From positions 477,046 to 541,045 of the forward strand of contig NW_026516682.1 of assembly GCF_025766255.1 (NCBI RefSeq): a stretch of DNA of 64,000 nucleotides. Reading direction: 5' to 3'. Shown piece after piece: positions 1 to 13,030 of the stretch. Under the pieces are notes generated by a model, which searched no databases, was not told the DNA's origin, and saw nothing but the letters and a program-made list of their open reading frames with translations. Position 1 is the first letter of the stretch, and each line of letters begins with the position of its first letter. The stretch comes from Zychaea mexicana. Lineage: Eukaryota; Mucoromycota; Mucoromycetes; Mucorales; Lichtheimiaceae. The position numbers and the translations under genes were made by a program.

Positions 1-75
1 TGGATTAGTCATTAACAAAGTAATGTATGTACAAGTGAATGAATATTGGAAGATGTTTATTATGTATGATGAATG

Positions 76-3000
76 CTATTGTATATCGTAATCTTCTTCA
101 TTATCAGAATCAAATCCAATACCAGAGTTGCGGGATTCTGGGCCTAATATGTTAATACGAGAAGAGGAGCTGGATGGGGACAATGATGTTTCTACGTCTT
201 CGTTAAAGAAATCATCAAGATCCTTGAGTGCGTTAATCAGTTCCTCTCCGTAAGCGGGACGTGCGACAGCTGTAGTAGCAGCCGTGGCGGTTGTGGATGT
301 GGTTGGCACCTCGACTTCATCTGAAATTGAATCAGTTTGGTCTTCTTGTCGCGGCGGCTCTCCCGTGAGTAGCGAAAAGTCTTCTATGGAAAATTGGATG
401 TTGTGCTCTATCGGCTCTTGATTGGTAACGGATGAACATTCGAATACGACAGCATGTACGTTGTGTCGGGTAATCTGTGATGCGAGACTGACAGCTGCGG
501 GTCCAAAGCCCCATAATGCATTGGCTGCGTTGGTGGTATTGCTGGGTGCGCGCTCAGTGCCTGCACTATGCGCTGATGTCGGTGTTGAAGGGTCTTTGAT
601 GATGGAAGGTGGTTGTGGGATATTGGCAACAGGAATGCCGGCGTTCAGTATGCTGAGTGCCTTGTCTGCATACTCGGTTTGGACGAGGTTTAATAAAGAG
701 CTAAGGGTTGCAATGTCGATGGGTATTGTGGATGTAGCGGCCCCAGTATTATTACCACCCGGTATTGCTGTTGCTGTTGTTGTTGTTGCTGTTAATGCAG
801 ATCGCGGGTCGCTCTTTTTAACATAGGGTATAAGATTTTCTACAATCATGAGTCCTTTCTCGCGATAGTAGGATCGTTTGTTCTTGACCAGCAAGAGCGC
901 GAACATCGTGGCTTGGTTGGCGTATTTGTTCAGGAAAACATCTCGAATTGAGCCCAATAGCTGTTTGAGATAGTCTTCTTGGAACTTGCTCTTTTGCTTG
1001 GGGTATGTCGCAAGTATTCTGTGAACGTCGGGTAGCGAGTACCATTCGAAAAGTCGCGCGAGCTCATCTGCAAGCTTGATAGCAAAGGCATCCGGTTTGT
1101 CAGAGGATTCGCTGACATCAAGTCCATGCAATAGCCTGCATAAAGAACCGAGTAAGAGGTAAAGTAGCCTTGTTTCTGAGGGATCAATTAGAGGAGGGTT
1201 CTCGATAAGCATGATAGACGACAAAATCGAAAATGTCTTCTCCTCGGCCGATTCAAACTGCAACCCTTTTAGCAATAGCGGCTGCAGACCTTCGAACTCG
1301 CTCGCCCAGTTCTTAGGGAAGCATCCGGCCAAATCATTGCAGAATCCATACTTTTCCAGCACGACCTCGAGCAGCACCAGCGCCTCAGTGTGCTCTGCTT
1401 CATATGGACTGTAGAGACACCCAACCGCAGCCCAAAATATTTGCGGAAATTGCTCCATCTGCGCTCGGTCCATGCTTTTCGTCACCTTTGTCAGCGTCAG
1501 GATGATCTCCAGTGCAAAGCCTCGTATTTCATCGGACTTGTCTGCGATTGTGTTGGATAGTCGTGCTAGCATATCGGCAAGCATGTGTTGATTGAATGCC
1601 GGCATCAGTGTACGAAAACATTCGAAAGATCGGCAGGCGATATGACGAACAGAGCAGCAAGTTGCCCACTTGAGCGCAGTCTCGCCCCATTTTTGCCGGA
1701 GGTCCGGATCTTCGTGAGAGAACACGTCGACTACTTTATGTAAAAGATCACCGAGTTCCTCTGCGCTCTGCAAGTGCCGGTTCTTGGGTGTGATGTTTTC
1801 GTATGCCCAAAGCCGCTTGCCTTCCTTGGCAGTAAGCCATTGGATCAGTTCGGTCGCCTTGGCGGAAGCCTCTGAATCCATGGATTGGCGTATAACGATG
1901 GAATGGATCAAGTTGATAAGGAAACATCGAGACTGGTCGCAAATGATACTTGTCAAATGATCTAGTTGTACAAAGATTGTATGCAATAACAATGGCAAAT
2001 GGGGTGCTAAATCTGCCCCAGCTTCGATCGCCAAGTCGACGAGGAACACCATTGCCAACTGGCCCTTTGAGAAAACGGGTCGTTTCGAGTATTTTGGCAG
2101 CGCCTTCATTATGTCGGCGACGTACAGTAACGGAAATGCTTGCGTATACTTGCTACTGATTTCCTTCAGCTGGGGAACCATCGAGCGAGGTGTAATCTCA
2201 GCAATAGTTTCTTCCACCACCCGACTGAATGCCGGTGTTCGACCGAGACAGACGAAAACTCGCTTTGCATGGATGAGAAACCATGGATTCCTCATCTCGA
2301 GGCCCATGTCCAAGAGAAACATGATAATGGCTCGAGTGTTCCGACCATGGTCGACCAGTTGGCTCCATAAAGCACCGATCTCCTTGACATAGTTATCCCC
2401 AAACTTGATTGTTAGGTAAAAAATATTCGATAACACCATATATGCAGAGGCGCTTAGTTCGGTATCCTGTGGGCCAACAGACAGGTCGATCTTGCGCAAC
2501 CAGGGGAGCATGTACACAAGCACCTCACGTTGGCTATTGGAACTGATGTTGTCGAAGCGCTGCGTGATTTCGGAAAGCATTGAGAACGTCTGCTCCGGAT
2601 GATCTACTGCCAGTCTTGCAGAGAGCAAAGTTTGCGTATGCTTGTAAATGGTCGGTAAATTGCTCGTAATACCGATTTCGTACTCCTTTGCGCATGAATC
2701 GGCAAACACCCGGTCTTCGATCACTCGCAGAAGGTTGATGGCCGACTTGCGAATAGTCTTTTTAGCGTCCCCCGCCTTGAATAATGCTAGGCTTATGATC
2801 TGATGAATGTGGCACGGATAGTCTTCGACCTTGGTAACGATATCTGCCAGTGCAAGAAAGTAACCTTGAGTGAATTCGAGCTTCGGATTGCCTGCATAGC
2901 ATTGCTCAATGATGTCGTCCAGCAGAAGCGGTTGGTCTTGATTGTAAATTAATACAGCTTCCAGAGCCCGTCTAAATAGAAAGAATTCGAAACAGCCCGT

Positions 3001-6000
3001 TTAGGATAAGAAATAATCGAGAATGATTACACATTACAAACAAGGAAAATCATCATCTTGTTTACCTAGCAATGGGATGGTATTTGGGATCTGGACTTTC
3101 AAACACAGCATCAATCCATTTCAGTACGTTCAACATATCAAACTGGATAACAGCCTGTCGTGCCTTCTTTTGACCGAGGAATGCATAAAGTGGACCACGC
3201 TTTAAACAAAGGATAGTTAATAGACCATCCGATCCTTTCTTTTTTTTTGTTTCAAATAAAAGAGACTTACACATAACATTGCCATCGCACTTAAAGATGC
3301 CGTCTCCAAAGCCTTACGTTCTTCTTCCATCAATTGAGTGGCATTCGCTCGTTCTTGGCTATCCTTGCATTGCTCAAGCACGTCTCTCATCATTGCGGCT
3401 TCCCGGCTCCGTGTCGCGTTCGCACATATACCGTATCCGCACCATTCTTCAAACATCTTATACAAGCTCAGTCTTGTTTCAAACGACATAATGCTTGTGG
3501 GATCATCCAGCCCCATCAGCCTCTCATAAAGCTTTTCAACAAGACCACAAAGATACACTCGCAGCTTGTGATACTCCCATTCGAGTTGTATCTCGCTGTC
3601 TGCCAAGAACGATTTTGTCTCCTTGATATAGCTCATTATGACATTCATAACGTCCTTGTCCTCCAAATACTTTCTGTGGTGCAGACACCCGGCCGTCAAT
3701 TCGAGTACATGCATCAGTGATATGCGTAAACGATCGTGCTTTTTGCTTCGCTTGTTTTGATACGGCTTTTGATTATTTCGTTGTTTTCCATCGTCTAGAA
3801 TAATCCGGACATGACTCTGTAGGTCGGTTACCAGGATTTTGTATGCGTCGCTATTAACGTTGCCGAGGCCCTGTAGGGCAGCCTCTCGAATTGGTCGGTG
3901 CTCCCAAGTAAGATACTGGAGCGTCATTCGAAACAGGTCGTGCGCGGATGCAATTTTTTGGACTACAGCAGAGCCTTTCCTGCCGCTGCTAGCCCATGTT
4001 GCTACAGGTGAACGGTCCTCGGACAAGGTTGCGGTGGCACATGCAAACACAATGTACATTTTCCATTGCTCGATCGTCTCACTACTGGCAATCTTTTGGC
4101 TCGTACTGCTTTTGCTCATGCTCAGCGTACCCGCCGTCCCCGCCTTGACAGTCTCAAGTGATCCTTGAATAGACGGTTGGATCTGCAGCAGTCGCGTACA
4201 GATATTTTGCCGACATAAGGCCACTGTACCAGGGAAGTGACGGAAACTCTGCTTAAAGATCTCTGGATAGCAGATGCTCCATATTGCCAAGTCACATAGA
4301 TGGTCGCTTTCTATGATCTGGATCAATACACTAGGCGACGCACGTCGCTGATGCTGCTGTATGCGGATTCTTGTTTCGACGGTCAATTTGGATCCAAGCA
4401 ACATGTTGGTGTCCTTGTCAAACTTAAGCATATCTTGACCAGCGGATTCCAAAAAGTTGTAAAGGCGGTTGTATTTGCACTCGGTAGGAAAGTGCTTGAC
4501 CAGCTGTTTGGCCAGTTCAGATTCATTATCCTGGGTCAGTTCTCGTAATCGCGTCTCAAGGTCGGCAGCAAGCTTGATGATTTGTATAGCCGACCGTCGC
4601 ATGGCTGACGATTGGTTGCACAGGAACAATAGACCGTTGGCTTCCGTTTCCTCCACCATACTAAACAGACGAGAGACATCAGAGTGAACATCCGCCGCAA
4701 GATCGCCAGCTGCATTGCCTTCCCCATTACAGCCATGAGGCTCCCCGTTCGACGACGATGTGATGTCCAGCTCCCTTAGCGGTGTCAAGTCAATACGATC
4801 CACCCAAGTGGCGAGTAAATCCACATACAGTTTCATCACGCCCCCATTTCCATTATGATTGCCTCCTGTCAATGGACCACCCGCTAGCGACGTAAGGATA
4901 TCACAGAACTTGTCTTCGATGCGATACACAAAACGTGCATAGCCCGTTACCACGGTTTGACTGTCAATTTGTTCGGCAATGCGTAACAATGCTTGTGATG
5001 CCGATTGGATCAATTCTGGATCTGCATGAACAGTGTAACGTGACAGCATTTCAACCAGTTTTGGTAGCGGAATCCCGGCGGGCATGAGTCGTGGCATTGA
5101 GTCAAAGATTGCCTTGATAACGTCCAAATAAGCCTGCTTATCCTTGGAGTAGGACACGGCAAATGTGGAATACTGATGTTGAACTTGTGGACCACCATCT
5201 GATGCGCCTGATATACCGACGCTATTGACAAACATTGGGACGGAATAGTTGCCACTACCAAGACCACTACTACTGGTGTTTGAGCTCATGCTTCCAGGTG
5301 CTTTTTGTACAACCATCTTTTCATCCAGAACAATGAGACGCCCAAACGCTTGGTCCAGACTCAGCAACGATTTGTGCGTGATTTCTTCGATTCGGTCAAT
5401 GACATCCGGTTTGACTGAGCGAATAGGTCCAGAAAACATATTGGCACTGCATTGCATGGAAATACCAGTGCCAAGCATATCGGGATCGCTTGGAAATGGT
5501 GGTCGGTTGCTCCCTCGTTCGTGATCATAAAGCATCATGCGGAAAGCGCGAAAGGCAACAATCATTCGTTCAGGGTTGATATACTCCCAGTGTAAAGTTG
5601 TGGCTACGTTGTCGGCGTTCAGGAGGTAATAGACGACGCTTTTCATGGCTGTATCGACATCTCGCATGAGCATAAAATAGGTGATGAGGATGAAGTGATC
5701 TAATGGTGTTTCGGATGGGTATATAGCTCGTCGAAAGGGCGGAAATAGTGTTTTGATGATTCCATCGAGCTTTTTGAACGTAATTGCGGAACTTTCAGTA
5801 CACCGGAAAAGATAAGTCCAAACAAGGCGGGAAACGCATCCAAGCGCTAATAGTCGGGTATATTTGTCCTAAATTGTTACCCTCAATGTTAATTAAGCTA
5901 TTGCTATTTGTATGCACACTGTAGCTTAAATCTTTGTTGTTTTACCTTGCTGAATTTTTGGTAACAACTCTCAACATTAGCCATCCAATTAGCAGCAAAG

Positions 6001-8044
6001 AACTCTTTTCTACTGACGCATAATAATGTAGTCACAAGGGGATATCCAGCCTGTACATATAAGGTGGTTATTGCGCTGTTTATCTGATTGTTGTACTTAA
6101 TGTGCATATCACCGTTCCGTTTCACGTACCAACACATGACGGGGTTTAAGCGTCATCTTCAACGCTCTAGGGTATACGAGATCAACTGCTTTTGCCCATG
6201 CAGGGAAGTTTACTTCGGCGACAGCTACCTAGAAGCATGAATGAGTGAACATGATTCCCCTTTGGCCTTATTACTTTTCTTGATCTTCTATAAACGTACC
6301 CCAGCTATCGGTAAAAGTAATTGCACGAATAGTTTTGCATAGCTATGCTTGACTTTAGCGCCATGCGCATTTTTAAAGAAACTTGCACAACTTGACAAAA
6401 AGTCTGCCGTCTCTTCCAACGCATCTAGTGGGTATATCTGCACCATATCACAGAACATGAAATCCATTGATTAATCCTCGTCTCTCTTCGATTTTTTAGA
6501 AAGATACCAAAACTCACTTTAATCTTTAAGAACCTCATCCCGCGAATCAACATTTCCATATGAGTCTGCCGTTCTTTCATAATCGTTTGACTGTTGTACT
6601 TCTCGAGCTCCGCAATAAATCGATCACTGACGGATGCAAAGCGTACGTTGGATAGTTCACCAATTAATTCTGCAAATAAGTCCATACTTGCTGTTCTGTT
6701 TTTTGATCGCCTAATCGCTTCCCTATATACAATTGTTTCAGAGCGCAATGATAGTTAGATTATTGAAAGCCAACTGCTACGAGCTAGTAAAAATAACATC
6801 TATTCCTAAACTTACGGGTCTGCTTTCTTTAACTGATTGAATACAATCTCCTCCAAGTTTTCTCCCAAGTCCTCCGGCAAAGTTTCTGGAGTGAATGATT
6901 TAACTATTTCTATCAATGCCCGGCATAAGATATAGACTGATGCAAGCTGTAATGATATATATTCGAAAATAAGTAACCTTTTCATTACACAGATGTATGT
7001 GTTCCTTTTACTAACCGATTGTCGTTCTTTGAGAATCGAGCTGACATCTTTAGTACGCGACAGTGGTGCCGATTCACTAATACCCATACATACGTAGTAT
7101 CATTGAGTTATAAGAACCTAGAGCTTTTATTTTACCCTCTTTAACCTCATCTCCTTCCCCCTCTCATGCCAATTACCTTACACGACGTAGAAGAGCAGGG
7201 TCAAGAGGCTCGATCTTTGCCCGGCGCCATCGCATCACTGCATCAATAACTTGCTTTTGTTGGGATGCAGCAAGAGATGACAGTGACTTTATTAGCTTAT
7301 CGAAGGTCGGGTCGGCGCCGGACGCTAAGAGTTTCCGAAAATCTACTTCAGCATCCTAAAAAAGAAATAAAAATGTCTTAGCGTCCATTCAACTTCTTTT
7401 GGTGTATCTTCTCTCTCTGTTTGTGAAGATACTCTTCCAAAGCCTCCTACAAGATCCCCCCTATACGCATGAAGTTCCTTTCTACAGTAACTTACCACAC
7501 CCATATTTAAAATCAATTCCATTTTTTTATCAGCAATATTTTCGAATTGAGTAAACACGACGCTTAGTGCATAATCCGAGCTCTTTGCTGCTTTTCGACC
7601 GGGTACCGTTCTCCGTAACTGTTGTGTTGGTTGCCGTGTCATTGGTGATTGTTGTTGTAGCCGTTGTTGTTGGTGGTGGTGCTGTTCCTCAACGGGGGAT
7701 CCTTCAAAGGGATTGCTAGGTGAACCAGCACCACTACTGCTGTCTCGAGGCCCAAGTGACCGAGGCGAAGAATGAAATTCACTTGCTGAACCTGCGCTTA
7801 AATTACGGCTATTGTGGTGAAGTCGACGAGTTCCAGTGGATGGTATATTGATAGGGGAAGGAGAAGAAGACGACGCCAGTACCATACTGTTGTCTACGAG
7901 AGTGGATGAGGACGAGAACTGAGACGATGTAAATTGAAGCAGTGCTGGGTCACGATTGACTTGTAAACGAGCATTGTTGAGATTGGAGGAGGTTGCTGCA
8001 CTCGCCTGTGGTGGTGGTGGAGGTGGAGGGCGACGATTAGGCAT
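76..8044 (-). CDS. Furry/Mor2/Tao3 (PAG1) cell-morphogenesis scaffold, multi-exon
   Basis: Very large HEAT-like scaffold of the Furry family (yeast Tao3/Pag1, fission-yeast Mor2), which acts with NDR kinases of the Cbk1/Orb6 type in polarised growth. The first in-frame ATG is at 8044; the N-terminus is Pro- and Ser-rich and then joins the family's conserved start region (SDYALSVVFTQFENIADKKM). I read about eleven exons: 8044-7496, 7355-7177, 7076 to about 7013, about 6948-6816, about 6738-6523, about 6438-6303, about 6228-6132, about 6054-5946, about 5870-3272 (818-aa open exon), about 3200-3067 and about 2971-76. Junctions keep the frame, for example AG|gtaatt at 7176 joined to T|GAA at 7076, and phrases such as AGYPLVTTLLCVSRKEFF match the family. 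The protein is about 2,350 residues. The C-terminal 250 residues are low complexity and end in an acidic SDNEEDYDIQ. Family assignment is firm; some small-exon edges are approximate. Confidence 0.9.
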
Positions 8045-8657
8045 CGGCAAAACTCCCAAAAAGTTGGTTGAGTGTGTATATGAATGAGTGTAAGTGTGGA
8101 TTTATTGCCTCGCCTCAAAAAACCGTGTGTGAAAGGGCATCACACTCCGACAACAAGCATTTTGAAGGCGTAATCTGGATCGTTTCCTCCCAGTTATTTT
8201 GTGATCATATATATTATAGTGGGAAAGTGAGTTCCTTTTCTCTTATTACTGTAAGACAGTATATCACAGGATTTTAGCGAGCTACATAACGCTCGCGCTG
8301 GATATGGCATCTAAGATAGTAGAGAAGAAGATAGATTGCGCCACGGAAAAGCCGTTTCTCTATTGGGTTGTACCGCCGTTTTTCGATATAAACTCACGAG
8401 GCACGAGGTAAGCGCCATGCCAAAGTACTGGATCACCTAATTAACAAGAAACGAGGCTTTGTCTAAAATATAATGACAATATGTTATAGTCACTGATATA
8501 GACGGTACTAGAAGAAGCCATTTGGGCATATACGACAGAATAATTATTATCTTTTAGTAGCACTTGTATCTGATAGGACATCATGAAGAGACAGCAATTA
8601 TCGTATTTTCTACAAAATGCTTTATTACAGATACTAGATTCTTTCTTTTTGCTACTT
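8045..8657. other. intergenic: 5' flank of Furry gene, 3' flank of prefoldin gene
   Basis: About 610 bases between two genes on the same strand. I see no convincing ORF, tRNA or repeat. It must hold the promoter of the Furry-family gene and the polyadenylation region of the prefoldin gene. Confidence 0.6.
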
Positions 8658-9540
8658 TTACTTTGCTGCCTGTTCTCGGGCCAAGCGTCTTTGCTTGACG
8701 TCCCAGTTGTAGATACGTGCAGTATCTACAGCACGATTTCATTTGCAAAATCAGTCAGTAACTCGATTCTTTCTCTTTCATTTTGCAGACAAGAAGGGTA
8801 CTTATCGATACGTACTGACTTCCATGGTGGTAATCTGATCCCGCAAGAATTCAAGGTCTTCGATTGTGTTTCGAAGCGACGTTTTTGCAGTATCGAATTT
8901 GGATGTGAGCAAGTCTTTCGCTTCTTCAAAGGTATATTCTAACATGACATTGGCCTAATATTATAAAACATACGGTGAGCCCTGTGACTTATCGAACGAG
9001 ATGGCGATGGCAAAGAACATCCATCCACTTACACCGAGCCACAGATAGACGGTACCAGAGGTTTCCACCTTGGCCTTTGCATACAGTGTATCGTTCAATT
9101 CGTAATCAGTATAGACAGGCTCGTTGACCTCCTGTTTTTCAATCAAGAAATCGACCATGGCGATCGTTTTTTCAATTTCTGGTATTTTTTCTTCCAATAC
9201 TTTTCGACGCTGCAGCATATTGACTTCCATAAATTTGTATTTGCTGTATATATGTGTAAGTTACACTCGCTTCCGCTCCTACATATTTGGTGCTTTATCC
9301 AAGTATACAAATTGAGGACACTTGCCTAATGGTTTCTTGGAATTTGCGCAACACGACATCGGCCGGTTCGGCATCAGAGACATAATCTTCTACGCGTTCC
9401 TGTCGTTATGGTAAAAATAAAGAAGCATTTAGATCGCCCAACTTTTGAAGTTTTAAATCAACTTTAACAGGTAAAGTCAGACGTACGACAAAAGGAGATC
9501 GAGGAATGCCCCGAGGATTAGCTTCCATCTTTGCTGCCAT
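8658..9540 (-). CDS. PAC10: prefoldin subunit 3 (VBP1/Pac10)
   Basis: Subunit 3 (alpha class) of prefoldin, the hexameric cytosolic chaperone that passes nascent actin and tubulin to CCT. Five exons give an uninterrupted 181-residue frame: 9540-9487, 9399-9326, 9243-9033, 8954-8816 and 8725-8658. The N-terminus (PRGIPRSPFV) matches the family's conserved start. Two coiled-coil arms flank a central hairpin ending VYLWLGANVMLEY, and the last exon gives the diagnostic tail ARIYNWDVKQRR. Human VBP1 is 197 residues, so the length is normal. Without the last intron the protein would stop at TYR just after the second arm and lose this conserved tail, which supports the intron. Intron 2 uses a GC donor (AG|GCAAGT) because no GT donor keeps the frame. 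Confidence 0.93.
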
Positions 9541-9948
9541 GTCAGATTAAAAGAAAAAAAGACTGAATGGTTCTGTCTGTGTCAAAGAGTGCCGAACTAA
9601 GTAAGGAACTTAAGCGGAGAAGAAAAAAGGCAGCGAGAAAGAGAAAGAGCTTTTTTGTGTACTGTGAATGATTCTAAAGTCGCCAAATGGGAACCAGCAC
9701 TTGGACAAAAGGTTTTAATATGATATGCGTATAGTTGTTGTTGTTGTTGTGTGCAAAACTTTTTCAAGAGTTATTAAGCTTCGCTCATGGAGAAAATAAA
9801 AAGAGAAGGAAAATGATGATACTTTACAAAAAGAAGGAAAGAAAGGAATGGGGGTTGATAAGAAGACATTGTTATACGGAGTAATAGTAGTAGAAGAAGA
9901 GGTAATATATAAAATCGTCTGCTATCTGGCTTATCGAATTATATATGT
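9541..9948. other. intergenic region with TTG/GTT trinucleotide run
   Basis: About 400 bases holding the prefoldin promoter (minus strand) and the 3' flank of the aspartic-protease-like gene. A short GTT-type repeat lies near 9735-9752, with purine-rich DNA around it. No gene seen. Confidence 0.5.
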
Positions 9949-11862
9949 TTAATCTTGGGACTTGTCAATCAATTTGAGGCCATCATTCTTCTGACCCTTC
10001 TTAAGTGCCAAACCAAGCTTCTCTTCAAGAGGGTCAAAGGTGGTATAGAAAAGGTTGGTAAAGCTGGTACCGAGAATCCAGTCGCGGTCCGACTCGCCAC
10101 GGGCAATACGGGTAGCACAGCAGTCAGTGGGAGCATCAACGACACGAGTCCAGTACTGTGCAGGGACTTCGACTGCCCAGTCGCCCAAATAAAGCTTCAA
10201 GCGAGGCATGTCCTTGATCTTACTGCACTTGACTTTGTACGTCTTTGTGCTTTCTTGGAACTTGCCGCCAAACACTTCGTGGAAGATATCGGCTTGGTCG
10301 TAGGGCATGTAAATGAAGTTTTGCGAGGTGCTAATCAGTGCCTTGGCATGCTTCTTTTGTTGCAAGATGAGATCCATGTCGAAACGCACAAGCGAGATGG
10401 GCACTTCCCAGTTGGCACTGCCGGAGCTGCTGTCAACAAGGTCAATGTATGCAACTTTACCCTTGATGGCGCTTTTATCAATACCGCCTATATAATCGGA
10501 TTTAATGAAAGAGTCGCAGACGAGTTTAGCAAACGGATACTCTCTTAATACTTGCGGGAAAGAACGATAGTCTATTGCTGCGTTACAACTTACCAAGAAC
10601 CAAGTAACCGGCAGGTTCATCATAGTGACGCTTAAAGAAACCAAAACCACCGGATGTGACTTCTGAAGTAGAAGAATCACCGCTCGTTTGGTCTTCAGCA
10701 GGCTGTTCTGTGTCGGCAGGTTGGGCAGGTTGAGCAGGTTCGGTCGAGTTGTTGGCGGGCAAGGTCGAGTTAGTGGCGGGATTTTCGACAGGTGTAGAAG
10801 GATTCGTGGCATCGCCGTCGGACGTGGCATCGTCTTCAGTTACAGCGCCGGAGCTGCCGAATCCGTTGTCGCTTGAACCAGTGGTGAACATGCCGAACTG
10901 AGCACTCTCCATACCAGTGCCTTGCTGATAAGCGTTGCCGACGAATGAAGAGGCGGGCAAATCACGACGTGCAAGGCCTTGTGCTGCGCTCGAGTAAATA
11001 TGCGTTTTGTTGAAATCGACGCTGCGGCCAAGACCAAGGTAACCATCTATTAGGAGCCAAATTTTATTTATTTTTCGCTGGAGTTAGTCAAGATGTCTCG
11101 GATTTCTATATAACACATATATTTTTACGTGCTCTTTTTCATCAGCACTAACTGGTTTTTGTTTAATTTACCAAAGCCTGCATCGAAGCCAGTCATTCTA
11201 TAAGCGCCACCAAAAGGCATGTTTTCAACTGAAAGACCGCCAAACTCAACAGTATCAAGATAAATGGTCGTCTCAACGCACGCTTCACCGTACTTGACCT
11301 TCAACTTCTGGCCAGTTGAAGTGACGGTTTCTGATCGACGGGCGTAGTACGTGCAGCGATCGAGACAGTTTTCGCTCTTACACTAAAATGAATGATCAAC
11401 AGTGAGCAACCCTATGAAAAAAACAATCGGCTAAACGACAAATAAAGTTCAAACATACACGAGAGCCGCGCACCCACGAGAAACCGGTGTCTGTAAGAGA
11501 ACAACACATAAGCAATCAACACATATTTGAAAGATATGTCATGTTACACAACAACAACAACAACAAAACTTACTGGTATCGAAGGCCATGGTGAACTCTT
11601 GAGGTGGTGTACCGATGAGCACCTTGCCACCGAGCTATATATTTTGCACAAAGCTTAATGTTAGGCGATGAATCTTCCTGCTAAAGTTGGCGGATTATAT
11701 GAGCACAGAAAGCCGTGGACATACCACACCACTATCGAGTTCATCTGCAGCGGCACGAATGATACCGCTATCGTCGCTTCGACGGAAAAGTGGGATCGTA
11801 GTAAGAGGATCAGCAACAGCGGACGCTGTCAGCGCCGCAATCCAGAGCAGAGTATGACGCAT
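9949..11862 (-). CDS. secreted pepsin-family (A1) aspartic-protease-like protein, probably inactive
   Basis: Multi-exon gene with a signal peptide (MRHTLLWIAALTASAVADP) and a pepsin-like body: exons start 11862-11725, 11634-11574 and 11490-11459, followed by larger exons to 9949. Family marks are KVLIGTPPQEFTMAFDT, GYLGLG, GYLVLGGIDKS and a C-terminal DWILGTSFTNLFYTTFD matching the usual WILGDxFLRxYYxVFD. The first catalytic motif reads FDTNTGFSWV rather than DTGSSxLWV, so Asp is kept but Gly is replaced. At the second site, where A[IL][VL]DTGTS is expected, the sequence reads ALISTSQNFIYMP: the Asp is Ser. A Thr/Ser/Pro/Gln-rich segment (about 10,650-10,880) is inserted before the second lobe. 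Cys pairs (CKSENC, CC) suggest an extracellular fold. Loss of the second Asp argues for a non-catalytic role such as binding, which is inference. Confidence 0.82.
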
Positions 11863-13030
11863 CACTTGAGAAAGGTAGTGTGTGTGTATAAAGTCGAAGG
11901 TGTTTACGAAAGGAAGAAAGGGGATGTATCAAGGAAAAAGGAAAGGCTGGTTGAAAGAGAAGAAAGAAAGAAGAAGGAAAACGAAACGAGAGGCTAGTAG
12001 GAAGAAGAAGGAAGAAAAAAGAGGCGGACGTCGAATGGAAACTATAAAAACGTGTGCACTGTGGTAGAATGTGTAATGGATGCACCAAAGGGAGTTTCTT
12101 TTTTATGGGCGATAAATCATAAATGCAATTTAGCAAGAAACGTTTGATGCCAGCGTTTTTATTATATTCCATGGTACACACTTGAGTAGTGCTATTTTCG
12201 GCAGCCCCTATCAACGGCTTCAAATGCGTGATGTCGGATCATCTCTAACACTCGCAGCACTTGTCGTTGCCCTTGACAACTAGCCCGCTCATTTCTGCCA
12301 TGGAAACCAAGCCCAGATCCTACTAATGAAGGTTCCAGATTTTGGATTATCTTGGCAACAGTAACCATGGTTACCCATATTGCTTACAGTGGATTCCACT
12401 CGTAGCAACCATGCAAATTAGATATCACCTTTAACAGGGTTTTTTCAATGTCCGTTTGGCACATGGAATTCTGAGCGAGCCTTCATTTCGATCGTACTCA
12501 TCATTTTTGCAACGTCCAAATACTATATATAGTAGACCCAACGACCTTTTTTTTTATTGATCCCCCTCTGAGCACAGTTTGTCATTTTTGCTTCATTTGA
12601 CTTTTGTTCTTCCGCCATGACAATAAAAATAGCATCTATTCTTGTATTGTAACAAAGAAGCCATTCCAGCCCTTTGTGCTTTTTTGTATTAGCATTTGTT
12701 TTACGTAGAATGAGATATTGGGCCCTTTCGGCTGGAAATGAATGTTTGTGTTTGTATGTACAAAGGCAATAGCTGGGTTATATTACCCGGTATATGTTAC
12801 AGACTGATGTAGTACACGTGCTTGCTTACCCAAACATGTTTTTCGTTGTACGGATTCGTGAAGCACAAGAGTCTCGCCCATTTGCAGGGCATTATAATGA
12901 ATCCCATCATCGGTTGTAAGCGTTCCTCTCTCCCTCTTTATCCTTGTGCGTGTGTGGACGAGTCTTTTTTCTTTTTTTAAAACATAAAAGCCAGGGGCGC
13001 TTACTAGGGCGGGAACTGCTTCTTGCTTTT
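11863..13030. other. intergenic: promoter of the protease-like gene and 3' flank of ARP6
   Basis: About 1.17 kb without a supported gene. The part next to 11862 is A/G-rich (11,930-12,030). A perfect 14-bp palindrome lies at 12361-12374. Short ORFs here have no recognisable composition or domain. Confidence 0.5.
12361..12374. promoter_or_regulatory. perfect 14-bp palindrome, X-box-like
   Basis: GTAACCATGGTTAC is its own reverse complement and is preceded by GGCAACA. The two halves fit the RFX X-box half-site GTNRCC and its complement. Similar half-sites occur nearby (GCCATGGAAACC near 12297, AGCAACCATG near 12405). It lies about 500 bases upstream of the protease-like gene's start. RFX binding is inference. 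Confidence 0.3.

Noticed and set aside
11810..12223. Minus-strand ORF of 137 codons upstream of the protease-like gene
   Set aside because: Composition follows an A/G-rich tract and it overlaps the protease signal-peptide exon in another frame.
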